DNA from: an uncultured Phycisphaerales bacterium
GTDB taxonomy: Bacteria > Planctomycetota > Phycisphaerae > WQYP01
Direction of reading: 5' to 3'
Length of the DNA: 64,000 bases
Assembly: GCA_903845195.1 (NCBI GenBank)
Contig: CAIMWO010000094.1
Span: 1-64,000 of the forward strand
How positions within the stretch are numbered: position 1 is the first letter of the stretch; each line of letters opens with the position of its first letter. Below the pieces are notes generated by a model. That model searched no databases. It was not told the origin of the DNA and saw only the letters and a list, made by a program, of their open reading frames with translations. This document shows positions 25,596 to 35,176 of this stretch, in pieces. A program made the position numbers and the translations under genes.

Positions 25596-28001
25596 ATGTC
25601 TTTTTCGATTCCCTTCTCAAGAATGCGGAACATCTTTGCGGCGGTTGGCGTGCTCCTGACCGCAGTGCTGCTGCCGCGAGCGCTTCCCGCGGCCGAAGTC
25701 TCGGATGATGAGATTCTCAGCGCGATCAACAAAGGCGCGGACTATCTGCTGTCGCACAAGAACGGGACTGACAACTGGGAAGAGGGCCCCAAATCCGATT
25801 TCGGCGACCAGACGGGCGGCGTCACTTCGCTGGTGCTTTACGCGCTGCTGCAGTGCGGCGAGTCGTCGGAGAATCCGCGCATCATGCGTACCTCGCCGGA
25901 CCTGGCGCCCGTGATCAAGTGGGTCAGCAACACGAAGCCTGCCGCGACGTATGCGGCGTCTTACCAGCTCATGGCGCTGGCGCCGCTGTACAAGAGCAAG
26001 CCGGAAGTGCGCGTCGCGGCCAACCGGGCGCGCGATTATCTGCGCGATGCGATCTCCGCGGATGGCGCCTTCAGCTATCACGGCCCGAGAGACAGGTCGG
26101 TGAAGCCGGAGGCTGACGCGTTCGTCGGCCCGAACTGGTGGGACAATTCCAACAGCCAGCTGGCGGTGCTGGCGATGTGGTATGCGGAAGACTATCAGAT
26201 CGAAGTGCCCGAACGTTTCTGGAAGGCGGTTGACCGCCATTGGCGAGGGCATCAGGACAAGAGCGGGGGATGGTGCTATCACGACACGCCGCCGATCGGC
26301 GATCCGCGCTGGACGGAGATCTCGCCGGCGATGTCGTCGGCGGGACTGGCGACGCTGTACATTACGAGCGATCGGCTGAATAACGATGCCCCGCTGGTGC
26401 CGGTGGTGGATCATAACATCGAGACCGGACTGGCCTGGCTGACTGCGAACTACAAGCCTTCCGTTCCGCAGAACAATCTGTACTACCTGTATGCCCTGGA
26501 ACGGGTCGGCCTTACCGGGGGGATGAAGTTTTTCGGCACCACGCCGTGGTTCGCGACGTCGGCAGCGGAGTTGCTTCGTTCGCAGCATCCCGACGGGAGC
26601 TGGGTGACGGATATGGGAGGGAACTCGCCGGCCGTTAATACTGCGTTCGCCATGCTTTTTCTGGCCCGCGGGCGCAATCCCATCATGTTCAACAAGCTGC
26701 AATATGCGGGGCCGAAGCCCGGTGTCGTCAGCCGCTGGAACGCACGGCCGTTTGATGCGGCACATATCACGCACTGGATGTACCGGGAATTCGAGCGCCC
26801 ATTGAATTGGCAGACCGTCAACCTGAAGGTGCCCGTGGAGGAGTGGCTGGACGCGCCGATCCTGTTGATCACGGGATCGCAGGATCCCATGTTCACCAAG
26901 GATGACATCGCCAAGATCAGGGCTTACGTGAATGCCGGCGGGCTGATCTTTTCCACCGCGGATGGCAAATCCGACGAGTTCACGAAGGCGATGCGGAAAT
27001 ATGCCGCGGCCATCTGCGACGATAAGTACGAAATGCGCGAGTTGCCCAACGAGCATCCGCTCTTCTCGATTATTCCGACGCATAAACTCCGCAACACGAC
27101 AATCCTGGGGCTTTCCAATGGCGCGCGTGAATTGTGGATACATTGCCCGACAGACATGGGCGCTGCATGGGCAATGAAATGGTATTCCAAGACCGCGGCC
27201 TGGGATCTGCCCGCGAACATGTGCATGTACGCGACGGGCAAATCGGGCTTTCGCAAGAAGCTACGTTCACTGCAGGTTCCCGAATCCAATACGCCGGTAA
27301 AGCATTCGATTTCGCTGGCCCTGCTGGATTTTTCCGGCAACGCGGAGCCCGAGCCCGCAGCATGGCCGCGGCTGGCCAGGCTTGCCCGGCGCGATTACGC
27401 CACGGAACTGAAGCTTTCCATGGTGAAAATCGGCGATCTGGATGTGACCAAGACGCCGGTGGCGCATCTGACCGGCACGGGAAACCTGACCTTCACGGAT
27501 GAGCAAAAGGCGAAGATCAAGGCGTTTCTGGATAACGGCGGAACGCTGTTTGTTGATGCGGCCGGAGGTAACGCGCCGTTCGCGCAATCGGTCGCCCACA
27601 GCCTCGTGACACTTTATCCCTCGATTCCCATGGATTTCATTCCGGTGGGAGATGATCTATACAACGGTAAGATCCCGGATTCACTACCCCTGGCGGAAAT
27701 TTCCTATCGACCCTATTACTTGATCGCGCAGGGACGGCAAACGATGCCCAAACTGCAGGCGATGAATTTCGGAAGCCGACATGCTGTGATTTTCTCCGAA
27801 GAAGATGTGACCAGCGGATTGCTGGGCACCAACACCTGGGGAATTCTGGGTTATTCGCCGGAGACCTCGGAAACGTTGGCACGTAACATACTTCTTTACG
27901 CTGCGAACAATTCCCCGGGTGCCGCGACGGCTCCCGCGGCTACGGCGCCAGCAGCCACGGTTCCATCCGCGACGACCGCACCGGCCGCGACGCAGCCTTG
28001 A
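25596..28001 (+). CDS. Exported DUF4159-type protein with alpha-toroid domain
   Basis: About 801 residues; GAGG before ATG 25596 favours it over the ATG at 25584. A signal peptide (about residues 10-33) is followed by a squalene-cyclase/prenyltransferase-like alpha-alpha barrel (about 40-380; repeats such as NSQLAVLAMWYAED and SSAGLATLYIT). Two DUF4159-like modules follow (about 385-600 and 610-780), each with the NGG(L/T)(I/L)F(V/S) strand pattern. An Ala/Thr/Pro-rich repeat ends it. This fusion is common among planctomycete secreted proteins. No catalytic activity is established. Confidence 0.75.
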   Translation: MSFSIPFSRMRNIFAAVGVLLTAVLLPRALPAAEVSDDEILSAINKGADYLLSHKNGTDNWEEGPKSDFGDQTGGVTSLVLYALLQCGESSENPRIMRTSPDLAPVIKWVSNTKPAATYAASYQLMALAPLYKSKPEVRVAANRARDYLRDAISADGAFSYHGPRDRSVKPEADAFVGPNWWDNSNSQLAVLAMWYAEDYQIEVPERFWKAVDRHWRGHQDKSGGWCYHDTPPIGDPRWTEISPAMSSAGLATLYITSDRLNNDAPLVPVVDHNIETGLAWLTANYKPSVPQNNLYYLYALERVGLTGGMKFFGTTPWFATSAAELLRSQHPDGSWVTDMGGNSPAVNTAFAMLFLARGRNPIMFNKLQYAGPKPGVVSRWNARPFDAAHITHWMYREFERPLNWQTVNLKVPVEEWLDAPILLITGSQDPMFTKDDIAKIRAYVNAGGLIFSTADGKSDEFTKAMRKYAAAICDDKYEMRELPNEHPLFSIIPTHKLRNTTILGLSNGARELWIHCPTDMGAAWAMKWYSKTAAWDLPANMCMYATGKSGFRKKLRSLQVPESNTPVKHSISLALLDFSGNAEPEPAAWPRLARLARRDYATELKLSMVKIGDLDVTKTPVAHLTGTGNLTFTDEQKAKIKAFLDNGGTLFVDAAGGNAPFAQSVAHSLVTLYPSIPMDFIPVGDDLYNGKIPDSLPLAEISYRPYYLIAQGRQTMPKLQAMNFGSRHAVIFSEEDVTSGLLGTNTWGILGYSPETSETLARNILLYAANNSPGAATAPAATAPAATVPSATTAPAATQP

Positions 28002-28455
28002 GCAGGAAGCAAGAAGGCTGCTGGCACGCTGAACCGTGCTTCATGCTTCTGTATTCCTGATTCTTGCAGGTTGCCTTCTTTCCCCCCGAATACCGGTCCG
28101 CACGGCGTCCATGCCGTGGGACGGTACGTTCGATCGACTGGCCCGTCCACTGCAAGTGACCTTGCCTGAGGGTCAGTTGCCGCAGAACACTCCGCCATCG
28201 ACCGTTTCGCCCTTTCGCCCGTTCAATCGCCGGCGATCCATGCCGCGCGATTTGCGCCTGCCGCGTCCCTGCGGCTTTCTGCGCCGAGCGTTGGGGGCTT
28301 TCCACGAATCGTTCCGGCGTCCGTTGCCTCATGCGTCGTTGGCCGCGATCCGGGGAACAGGAGATTCGATGCTTCCCTGCATATCAATCCAGGCCACAAC
28401 CTCCGTGTCGTGGCGCTGGGCCCGCGGATCCTCCACGGGTTGGTTCTCTCTTCCG
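28002..28455. other. Intergenic region between convergent genes
   Basis: No gene is supported. A forward frame at 28036-28524 is open but has no recognisable domain and overlaps the sigma-factor gene end. Near 28006-28020 there is a GGAAGCAAGAAGG stretch similar to the AGAAGCA heptamer family. Confidence 0.35.
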
Positions 28456-29271
28456 TCAGATATCCATCGTCACCTGCGGACGACCTCCGCAGTGTGTTAT
28501 ACGTTTCGCCAGTCTTTCCCTTAAACGGGCAATGATTTCGGAATGCATCTGGCTGACGCGCGTTCCGCTGATGCCCATCACATCGCCGATTTCGCGCATC
28601 GTGAGTTCGTCGTAATAATAAAGCATCATCACCAGCCGCTCGTTCTTCGTGAGTTCCTTCATGAACAGTTCGCGCAGATCCCGATGCTGCACTTCATCAG
28701 CGGCCTGCATTTCGCGGGCATCCTGCAGCACGTCCATCTGCCGCATTTCCTTTTCGCCATCGCTCTCCGAGCACGATGCATGCAGGCTGGAAACGCTGCA
28801 GGCGACGGTGTCGCGCATCAGCGCGGCATATTCTTCCCGGGAAATGCCCATGCGGGCGGAGAGCGATTGTTCGTCGGGCTTGCAGCCCATCTCCATCTGC
28901 AGTTGGTCCTGCAGCTCGTTGTAGTGTTGCAGCCGCGAGCGGACATCCCGCGGCGCCCATTGCAGGGCCTTGAGGCCGTCGAGCATGGATCCACGAATCC
29001 GCGGGACGCAGTACGTTTCAAATTTCACGCCGCGGGCGGGATCGAAACTGCGGATGGCGTCGCGCAGACCGAAGACGCCCCACTGCATGAGGTCGTCCAT
29101 CTCGACGCCTCCGCCGCGCCGCTGGAGAACGCGAATGGCAGCGAACTTCACCAGCGGAAGATAGTGCAGTATCAAGATATTGCGGGACTCGGCGGAAAGC
29201 GTTTCCCGATAAGTTTCCCAGGTCGACGTGAGATCGTGTGCGGAAGTCGTGTGCAGTGAAATTGATTCCAT
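28456..29271 (-). CDS. FliA/WhiG-type alternative sigma factor
   Basis: A 271-residue sigma-70-family protein with regions 2, 3 and 4. Region 2: LILHYLPLVKFAAIRVLQRR and DDLMQWGVFGLRDAIRSFDPARGVKFETYCVPRIRGSMLD (about residues 34-105), the hallmark of the FliA/SigD group. Region 4: LTKNERLVMMLYYYDELTMREIGDVMGIS (about 210-245). The start is ATG 29271. FliA-type factors usually drive flagellar or developmental genes; no such genes are in this window. The C-terminal tail after region 4 is short. Confidence 0.85.
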   Translation of the reverse strand: MESISLHTTSAHDLTSTWETYRETLSAESRNILILHYLPLVKFAAIRVLQRRGGGVEMDDLMQWGVFGLRDAIRSFDPARGVKFETYCVPRIRGSMLDGLKALQWAPRDVRSRLQHYNELQDQLQMEMGCKPDEQSLSARMGISREEYAALMRDTVACSVSSLHASCSESDGEKEMRQMDVLQDAREMQAADEVQHRDLRELFMKELTKNERLVMMLYYYDELTMREIGDVMGISGTRVSQMHSEIIARLRERLAKRITHCGGRPQVTMDI

Positions 29272-30657
29272 GTGAGATCCTCTCAACAATCAATCGGTAC
29301 AGAGGGCGCAGACCAACTCCGTGGTCCTTTACGCCTGCTATTTTTCAGTGGCACAATCAAGCAGAATTGCAACGTCCGATTCAGCGGCAGCGCGCACGCT
29401 CCAATACGAGCAGCGGACGCGCGCTGCCGGGTGAACCGGATACGTCCAAGTTTTCATTTACACAAGGTGCCCGAGAACACACGGGCGAGAGTACAACAAA
29501 GGAGCAAGGCCATTTGCAGGAGACAGGAAAGGCCTTGCCGAACCAAGCCGCGTATTGAAATGCCGATCTTCAGGCGAGCAGGTTCATGAATGGTTCGATG
29601 GAGACTAAGGCAACGGCCGTGCCAGACTCGTCGAGAACGTCGCTCCCGATAATAATCGCCAGCGCACTGTTGTCGTAGCGAGTCTGCAAATCCCACGACA
29701 CATTTGACAGGTCAGAAAACTATATCCAAGCTGTCGGAATTCTGTTATACAAAGGCCCACGGGGGTCAAAAAGAGACGAAATGATCAATCAACCGGGCGA
29801 TTTTGCCACATTTTTCCCACAAGTTTTCCACAAGGCTCGCACAGACTTGTCCACAACCCAAGTGCCGCCCTCGACAACTCAATCCATCGAATCTCCCCGC
29901 ATCCGGCGAGGATCGCCGGATCGACTTTCATCCACAATGGGCCACGGCCTGGCCAAAACCAATTGCGGCACTTGCGATTGTTCATAAGAAATGTTAATAA
30001 TCGATTTCGAAAGTAAGCTGTAAATATTGCTATTTTATCCTGTTACCGAAGGCCTTCCACCTAGTTTGGCGACCATATACAGGGGACCAGTTGACTTTGC
30101 CGCGAAGCATCCCCATCCCCTGACTGGTTGACAAGACATCACGCAAGAAGCCATTTTCACGATCATTTTGCCGGAATATTGTGCAGCGATCACAACTTCA
30201 CACGTGATCATTGTTTGTATGCGGCCTCTGAGGCAATGTCGTGTTATACGCCATAAAAGTGCTGCCGGACTGCATATCTATTCAGCAAATTTCCACGCTA
30301 AAAAGCGATTTTCGTAGTCTCAAAAGTTTTCCACATTCATTCTGAATCTCGAAAACACCTTGGTTAAGGGAATCTCACCGCTGCAATTTCCTCCTCCGTG
30401 CAAAGGGCAACACGCAGCTACAAAGTGTCATCGCCCATTCCGGGTATCACACAGCCCATCAGACAGAATGTCGATTGTGTCTCTCAACTTTCGGAGCAAA
30501 TAGACATGCGCACGTCACCGCTTTTCGCCTTTACACCGGCTGCGGAGGCCAACGATATACAAGCATTGTTCGCGGCGATCACGATTGGACTCGCGATGTC
30601 GCCACTGTAATCCGCCGCCAAGGATGGCCGGCGCGTATCCGACGGAGCGGAAACTTT
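29272..30657. other. Long non-coding stretch with DnaA-box-like sites
   Basis: About 1.4 kb without a convincing gene. It holds four 9-mers close to the DnaA box TTATCCACA, all in one orientation: 29824-29832 (TTTTCCACA), 29847-29855 (TTGTCCACA), 29928-29936 (TCATCCACA) and 30327-30335 (TTTTCCACA), plus AT-rich DNA at about 29985-30050. A 34-residue frame at 30506-30610 with a weak ribosome site is possible but not supported. The sequence is more AT-rich than its surroundings. Confidence 0.45.
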
Positions 30658-31479
30658 ATGGCTTATTCTGCTGAATTTCTTCTGGAAAGATTCGTACATC
30701 ATGTTCTGCAAGGCGAAGCGCGGCCCTGTAACGCCCTGATCAATGAGGCGCTCGCCTGGAAGGTGCCTGCCGAGTCCCTCCTTCTGGAAATTCTCTGGCC
30801 TACGCTCGAATGTGCACAGCGACTCAAAGCCGATGGAACCATCGCCGGGCGAACCTACAACACGGCCATACGAACGCTGGGCGGCATGCTCGCGCTTCTG
30901 GAGCCACACCTGGAGCAGGCAGGATTGGATTGCGCCACCGGACGCTCGATCATGGTTCTCACCGCGCCCGGTGAGTGCGAGGAACTCGGGGCACACATCA
31001 CCGCGACGTTGGCCGAGGCGCACGGCTGGACGGTCTTCTTCGCCGGCGCCGGACTGACCCGGGAGGAGATTTCCTTCTCGATAGGCCAGCTCAATCCGGA
31101 TGTGTTGCTCATTCACGGCAGTTTCACGACGAGCGTGCCGCAGACCCGCCAGCTCATCGAGCAACTGCAAAAGATTCGGATCTGGCCGCGCATTCAGATC
31201 GCAGTGACGGGCGGCATCAGTGAATCAACCACGGGGCGTAATCCTCTTGACGCCGACATTCGCGGTCGCGATCCGGTCGAGACGCTTGAACTGCTGACGC
31301 TCTGTCCGGAATATCGTGCCACGCCTCAGGTTCGTCACCCGCCCAAGCACGCAGGAGCATCCGGGAAGCCTCTTGAGTTGCCTTGCGAATCCGTCGTCGA
31401 AACCCTCACGATCTCGACCGAACTGATCCGGAAAATCATGTCACAGCACTTCAGAACGTTATTGCAACACCCCAATTGA
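30658..31479 (+). CDS. B12-binding-domain homologue lacking the ligand histidine (paralogue 1)
   Basis: A 273-residue protein with a helical cap (about residues 1-90, motif LLLEILWPTLECAQRLKADG) and a Rossmann-like B12-binding domain (about 95-215). This is the layout of CarH/MetH-type cobalamin modules. The canonical DxHxxG motif is replaced by ECEELG in APGECEELGAH, so the lower axial histidine is missing. A C-terminal extension of about 50 residues is unrelated. The second homologue at 60318-61040 has the same change. A ligand-free or differently liganded signalling role is inferred. Confidence 0.72.
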   Translation: MAYSAEFLLERFVHHVLQGEARPCNALINEALAWKVPAESLLLEILWPTLECAQRLKADGTIAGRTYNTAIRTLGGMLALLEPHLEQAGLDCATGRSIMVLTAPGECEELGAHITATLAEAHGWTVFFAGAGLTREEISFSIGQLNPDVLLIHGSFTTSVPQTRQLIEQLQKIRIWPRIQIAVTGGISESTTGRNPLDADIRGRDPVETLELLTLCPEYRATPQVRHPPKHAGASGKPLELPCESVVETLTISTELIRKIMSQHFRTLLQHPN

Positions 31480-31651
31480 CCCAACTGCGAACTGGCCAGC
31501 CGGCAAATTCCAATAATTCCCGCCTTGACGGCGGATCTGCAACGCCTGCTCGAACGGGTGGATATTGAGTGTAATCCCGGGAATTACTGCGGGTTAGCCC
31601 GAGGTGCATCGCGTGTATCTTTGGCGGTGCGAAGAGTGTGCCGGGAGGTGC

Positions 31652-32077
31652 ATGATGAAGTACCTAGTTTACGCGATGAGCGGCGTCCTGGCCGTTCTCG
31701 CGTGTCTCTCCTGCACACACCATTTCCTGTTCTCATCGCTTTCCCTGCTGAATACGCTTCCGATCGCCATGACCGCGATTTCTGCAATTTCACTGCTGCT
31801 GGTGCGGCGCGGCGTCTGGATTCTCTTTGCCGGCGGGGTGTTGATGCTGGCCTCCATCCTGGAGTTCGTCGGTGCGTTCTTTGCACTGATTGCGCTCATC
31901 TTCATCTGCTTTGGATCGTCTTCCGCGCCCGTCGGCCACGGCCTGGTGGATCTGGTCATTCTCGTGTGCGTGGCCGTGCTCGGTTCGCTCACCAGTTCAA
32001 TCGCGCTGGGCCTGGGGGTTGCCCGCACGGGCCGGCGTTCGCATCGAAACCTGCTCCATCACACAATGCCATTCTAA
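31652..32077 (+). CDS. Small four-helix membrane protein
   Basis: A 141-residue protein starting at ATG 31652 after GGGAGG. It has four hydrophobic segments (about residues 5-25, 32-52, 56-84, 95-125) and a short basic C-terminus. No conserved motif is recognised. It lies between the B12-like gene and the YdcF/YkuD fusion gene, all on the + strand. Confidence 0.55.
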   Translation: MMKYLVYAMSGVLAVLACLSCTHHFLFSSLSLLNTLPIAMTAISAISLLLVRRGVWILFAGGVLMLASILEFVGAFFALIALIFICFGSSSAPVGHGLVDLVILVCVAVLGSLTSSIALGLGVARTGRRSHRNLLHHTMPF

Positions 32078-32198
32078 GAACCAATCGGAAAACACGTTTC
32101 TGAATCGCCGCGAATTCTCCCATTTATCGAAAATGCGAATCCTCGAGGGCGGCGTTCGTCGATAATGTTTACAAGGTTACGACGGCCGTCTTTTGTTT

Positions 32199-33800
32199 AT
32201 GCACGCGATCAGGCAGAATCAGGTCATGTCCAAGATTATTGCACTTCCGCTCAACACCCGTCTTCTACGTGGTTTCACCTGGGCCCTCCATGTGGCAGTC
32301 TCCCTTCTGGCCATTCTCTCGCTATTCTCGTGGCGCTTCGATCTTTGGATGGATCTGCGTTGGGCCGGCCCTATCTTTGAAAAGGCGATTCCCTGGCTGT
32401 GGGTGGCCTCCGTTCTGATGGTTCCGATTTTCGGGGGACCGCTGTTGCAAGGACTGTCTCATCCGCAATGGGCTCAGCGTCCGCAGGCGCCTGCTGTGGT
32501 CCGCCTCATGCTGTGGCCCACGTACCTGATGATTCTCCTCCTGCTGGGAAACACCGCATATTTTTACACGCTTTGGCATCAGGATCGCACGGATGCCTCG
32601 CCGTATTTTCCCGCCACGCTGCTTGTCGCGGGGCTGCTGGGCGTTTGGGCGATTGCCGTGCGGCGGTGGCTGCAGGTTTCGTCACGGCTGCGCGAAACGG
32701 TCCACATCACACGCTTCACTCAACTGGCGGCGTTCGTGTATGCCGCGGCGCTGGCGGCATTCCTCATGGGCATTGTGGTGCTCTACAGTGCGGAAAATCC
32801 GCCCAAGTCGCCGGTCGATGTCGCCGTGGTGCTGGGCAATCGCGTGCTGCCTAATGGCGACGCTTCGGTGATCCTTCGGGACCGGACACTGGCCGCCATC
32901 GATCTCTACAAGCGCGGCTTGGCACGGCATCTTCTACTATCAGGTGCGGTCACACCGGTGGCGGGACAGGCCCCGGCCGATGAACCCGAAGCCATGCGCC
33001 GGCTGTGCGAGCAGAAGGGCATCCCCGATTCGGCACTCACGCTCGATCCGATCGGGATCAACACGCGCGCCACCGCGGCCAATACGCGACAATTCATGAT
33101 CGACCACGGCTACACCACCGTGGTCGCATGCTCCAGCCCTTCGCACCTTACGCGGGTTCGCATGGCATTTCGCGAAGTGGGCATCAGTTGCACCACGGTG
33201 GCGTCGCGTCCGCAGGAATGGACGCCGCTGGACCCGCGGGAGGCGCTGCGTGAAATCGTCGGCATCGTCGTGTACGCTGTGCACCCCAACTACCATCGAG
33301 CAAAGGCTGTGGAAATGAATCTCACCGCGCCCCGAATCGTCGTTCACAAGGCTGCTGGAAAGCTGGAGCTTTTCGATGGGCCGGCGCTGGTGAAGACCTA
33401 TGCGTGCATCACGGGGTCCAATTCCGGCGACAAGTCGGTCGAAGGCGATCGCAAGACGCCACTGGGCAATTACCGCGTGGTATTCCGTAATCCGGACAGC
33501 AAGTATTATCTTTCGCTCGGCCTCGATTACCCGAACCGCCCAGTCGCTGACAAGGCGCTGGCCGCGGGCCTCATCAACCGCGAGCAGTACGATCAGATTC
33601 TGGCGGCGCTCGATTCCGATCTGACCGTGGAGGAGAACCAGAACAAGCTCTGGAAGACGCCTCTGGGTGGGGAGATATTCATTCACGGCCACGCGGAAGG
33701 CCGCAATGGTACGGCCGGTTGCGTGGCCCTTTCCAATCCGGATATTGAAGAACTCTACGCAATTATCCCCCTCAACACGCTGGTAGAGATCAGAGAGTAA
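32199..33800 (+). CDS. DUF218 (YdcF/SanA) - L,D-transpeptidase (YkuD) fusion
   Basis: About 533 residues; ATG 32226 is an alternative start. The N-terminus has about five membrane helices (to residue 200). It is followed by a DUF218 domain (AVVLGNRVLPNGDAS... about 208-350, ending with the SSPSHLTRVRMAF motif) as in the envelope proteins SanA, ElyC and YdcF. A YkuD L,D-transpeptidase domain follows (about 375-533) with the active-site pattern IHGHAEGRNGTAGCVALSN, catalytic Cys near 511. It probably acts on peptidoglycan or its lipid carrier in the periplasm. The fusion joins two normally separate cell-wall functions. Confidence 0.78.
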   Translation: MHAIRQNQVMSKIIALPLNTRLLRGFTWALHVAVSLLAILSLFSWRFDLWMDLRWAGPIFEKAIPWLWVASVLMVPIFGGPLLQGLSHPQWAQRPQAPAVVRLMLWPTYLMILLLLGNTAYFYTLWHQDRTDASPYFPATLLVAGLLGVWAIAVRRWLQVSSRLRETVHITRFTQLAAFVYAAALAAFLMGIVVLYSAENPPKSPVDVAVVLGNRVLPNGDASVILRDRTLAAIDLYKRGLARHLLLSGAVTPVAGQAPADEPEAMRRLCEQKGIPDSALTLDPIGINTRATAANTRQFMIDHGYTTVVACSSPSHLTRVRMAFREVGISCTTVASRPQEWTPLDPREALREIVGIVVYAVHPNYHRAKAVEMNLTAPRIVVHKAAGKLELFDGPALVKTYACITGSNSGDKSVEGDRKTPLGNYRVVFRNPDSKYYLSLGLDYPNRPVADKALAAGLINREQYDQILAALDSDLTVEENQNKLWKTPLGGEIFIHGHAEGRNGTAGCVALSNPDIEELYAIIPLNTLVEIRE

Positions 33801-33882
33801 GATCGCGTGTTGTCGGGAGTTGCCCCACCGCCCGGGCCGCAAAAAGCACGACAGGCATACGAGACGCATAGGATCGGCTGGA

Positions 33883-33933
33883 AGTGATAATTGGCGAGCT
33901 TCGCCGGTGGCGGCGCTGCCGCCAATTATCACT
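33883..33933. terminator. Hairpin between convergent genes
   Basis: Arms 33883-33896 (AGTGATAATTGGCG) and 33920-33933 are exact 14-bp complements. It sits between two convergent genes. No T-run is present, so a two-way terminator or RNA-end stabiliser is inferred. Confidence 0.5.
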
Positions 33934-33999
33934 GTCCAACGACCCTATTCTCCCTGCGTCTGGTATGCCTGCCGCATACTGGTCGTTTGCAGTTCAGGC

Positions 34000-34692
34000 T
34001 CAGTTCTTGCGACGCACGATCCAACCCAGCGGAAGGAACAGCGCGCCCAGGCCGAGCATGCCGAAGGTCGCCGGACGATGGCGGTCGACATTCGTTTCCG
34101 AAGGTTCGCCGCTGGTTTCCGTGACCGTCTGGCTGACATTCATCACCCGTGCCGCAGGCACCGTGGGCGCCGCCGGCGCAGGGGCCATGCGGACCACCAC
34201 CGCCACGGGTTCTACCTGTTCGATCAAGTTCAATGGCGGATTGGCCCAAGCCACCAGCGCATGAATTTCTTTCTTGCCGCGAACGAGTTTGGGCTTCGGC
34301 GTTGGAATGGAGTTGCTATAGGCCAGCGCCAATAGAGTTGAGGGGTTCGAGGCGGAGATGAATCTCGACTCAGTACTCTCGGTGCGACTGATGGCCACGA
34401 TGGCGTAGCCGGTGGGTCGCTGCGCGTCGTTAACCGCCGCACGCAGAAGCCGCGCGGAGCCCGCATCGAGCGTTCCGCTATAAACGTCCGTTTCGTCCGC
34501 AGCCATACTGGTAATGACAGGGGTGGTCAGATCGAGCACCGTGCTGCCGGCGTTCGAATGTGTCACTCCATGGGAGTTTGTAGCCGCTGAGGTGTCGCCC
34601 ATGCGTGCCACGGCGTTTTGCGGGCCGGCATACGCATTGGCTGCCAACATCAGCGAGCCTGCGATCGAGAGGGCAAAGAACGACTTCTGCAT
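34000..34692 (-). CDS. Exported protein with C-terminal membrane anchor
   Basis: A 230-residue protein. ATG 34692 gives a signal peptide (MQKSFFALSIAGSLMLAANAYA); AAGGAT precedes it. The middle is polar and Ala/Pro/Val-rich. The C-terminus is a hydrophobic helix followed by basic residues (FGMLGLGALFLPLGWIVRRKN), a tripartite sorting-signal look similar to PEP-CTERM or LPXTG tails, but no PEP or LPXTG box is present. Surface protein of unknown function. Confidence 0.55.
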   Translation of the reverse strand: MQKSFFALSIAGSLMLAANAYAGPQNAVARMGDTSAATNSHGVTHSNAGSTVLDLTTPVITSMAADETDVYSGTLDAGSARLLRAAVNDAQRPTGYAIVAISRTESTESRFISASNPSTLLALAYSNSIPTPKPKLVRGKKEIHALVAWANPPLNLIEQVEPVAVVVRMAPAPAAPTVPAARVMNVSQTVTETSGEPSETNVDRHRPATFGMLGLGALFLPLGWIVRRKN

Positions 34693-34917
34693 TACTGGAT
34701 CCTTCCAAGGATTCGGGCGCCAAACAAAATACGACAGCACCAAGTCCTCGCATCCGCGAGTTACTCTCAGCCCCTAAGCCGAACACTCTTCTCTCCGGCT
34801 CAGTTTCTGACGATCCCGGGTTATCTCCAGCCATGCAGGCATTCCGCTTGCAGCGCAAGACATAACTGGTCGCACTACCCTTCAATTTTTCCAAGTTGAG
34901 AAGTCTCAGATATTCCT

Positions 34918-34983
34918 ACCCGATCTCTCCCGGGTAACAACTCTGGGTTCCTGCTGGAACCCGAGGCCGCGTTTCGCGACCTC
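34918..34983. ncRNA. Candidate structured RNA: three consecutive hairpins
   Basis: Three adjacent perfect stems: 34918-34922/34931-34935 (ACCCG/CGGGT), 34945-34951/34956-34962 (GGGTTCC/GGAACCC, 4-nt loop) and 34963-34971/34975-34983 (GAGGCCGCG/CGCGACCTC, 3-nt loop, one wobble). They lie 230-290 bases upstream of the exported-protein gene on its coding strand, so a structured leader is possible. No known riboswitch class was recognised. Confidence 0.4.
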
Positions 34984-35176
34984 TCTCCGAAAACTCCATC
35001 CATAGAATAGCACGTCCGAGTAAAGATGCAAATTAATTTGTGTCATTTTGTGCAATCTATTCTTAGTTTGCGCCAAACTGAGGCCCGATTGATGTTTATG
35101 GAATTTTGGTGCCCACCGGCACCGCGCGCCGGGTTGCCGTCACGACGTGACGCTCCGGTTCGGTTAGAATCCCCGT

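Noticed and set aside
28036-28524. 162-residue forward frame
   Set aside because: No recognisable domain, no good ribosome site, and it overlaps the end of the sigma-factor gene on the other strand.
30506-30610. 34-residue frame before the first B12-like gene
   Set aside because: A GGAG lies upstream, but it is too short and has no supporting feature such as a regulatory codon run or terminator.
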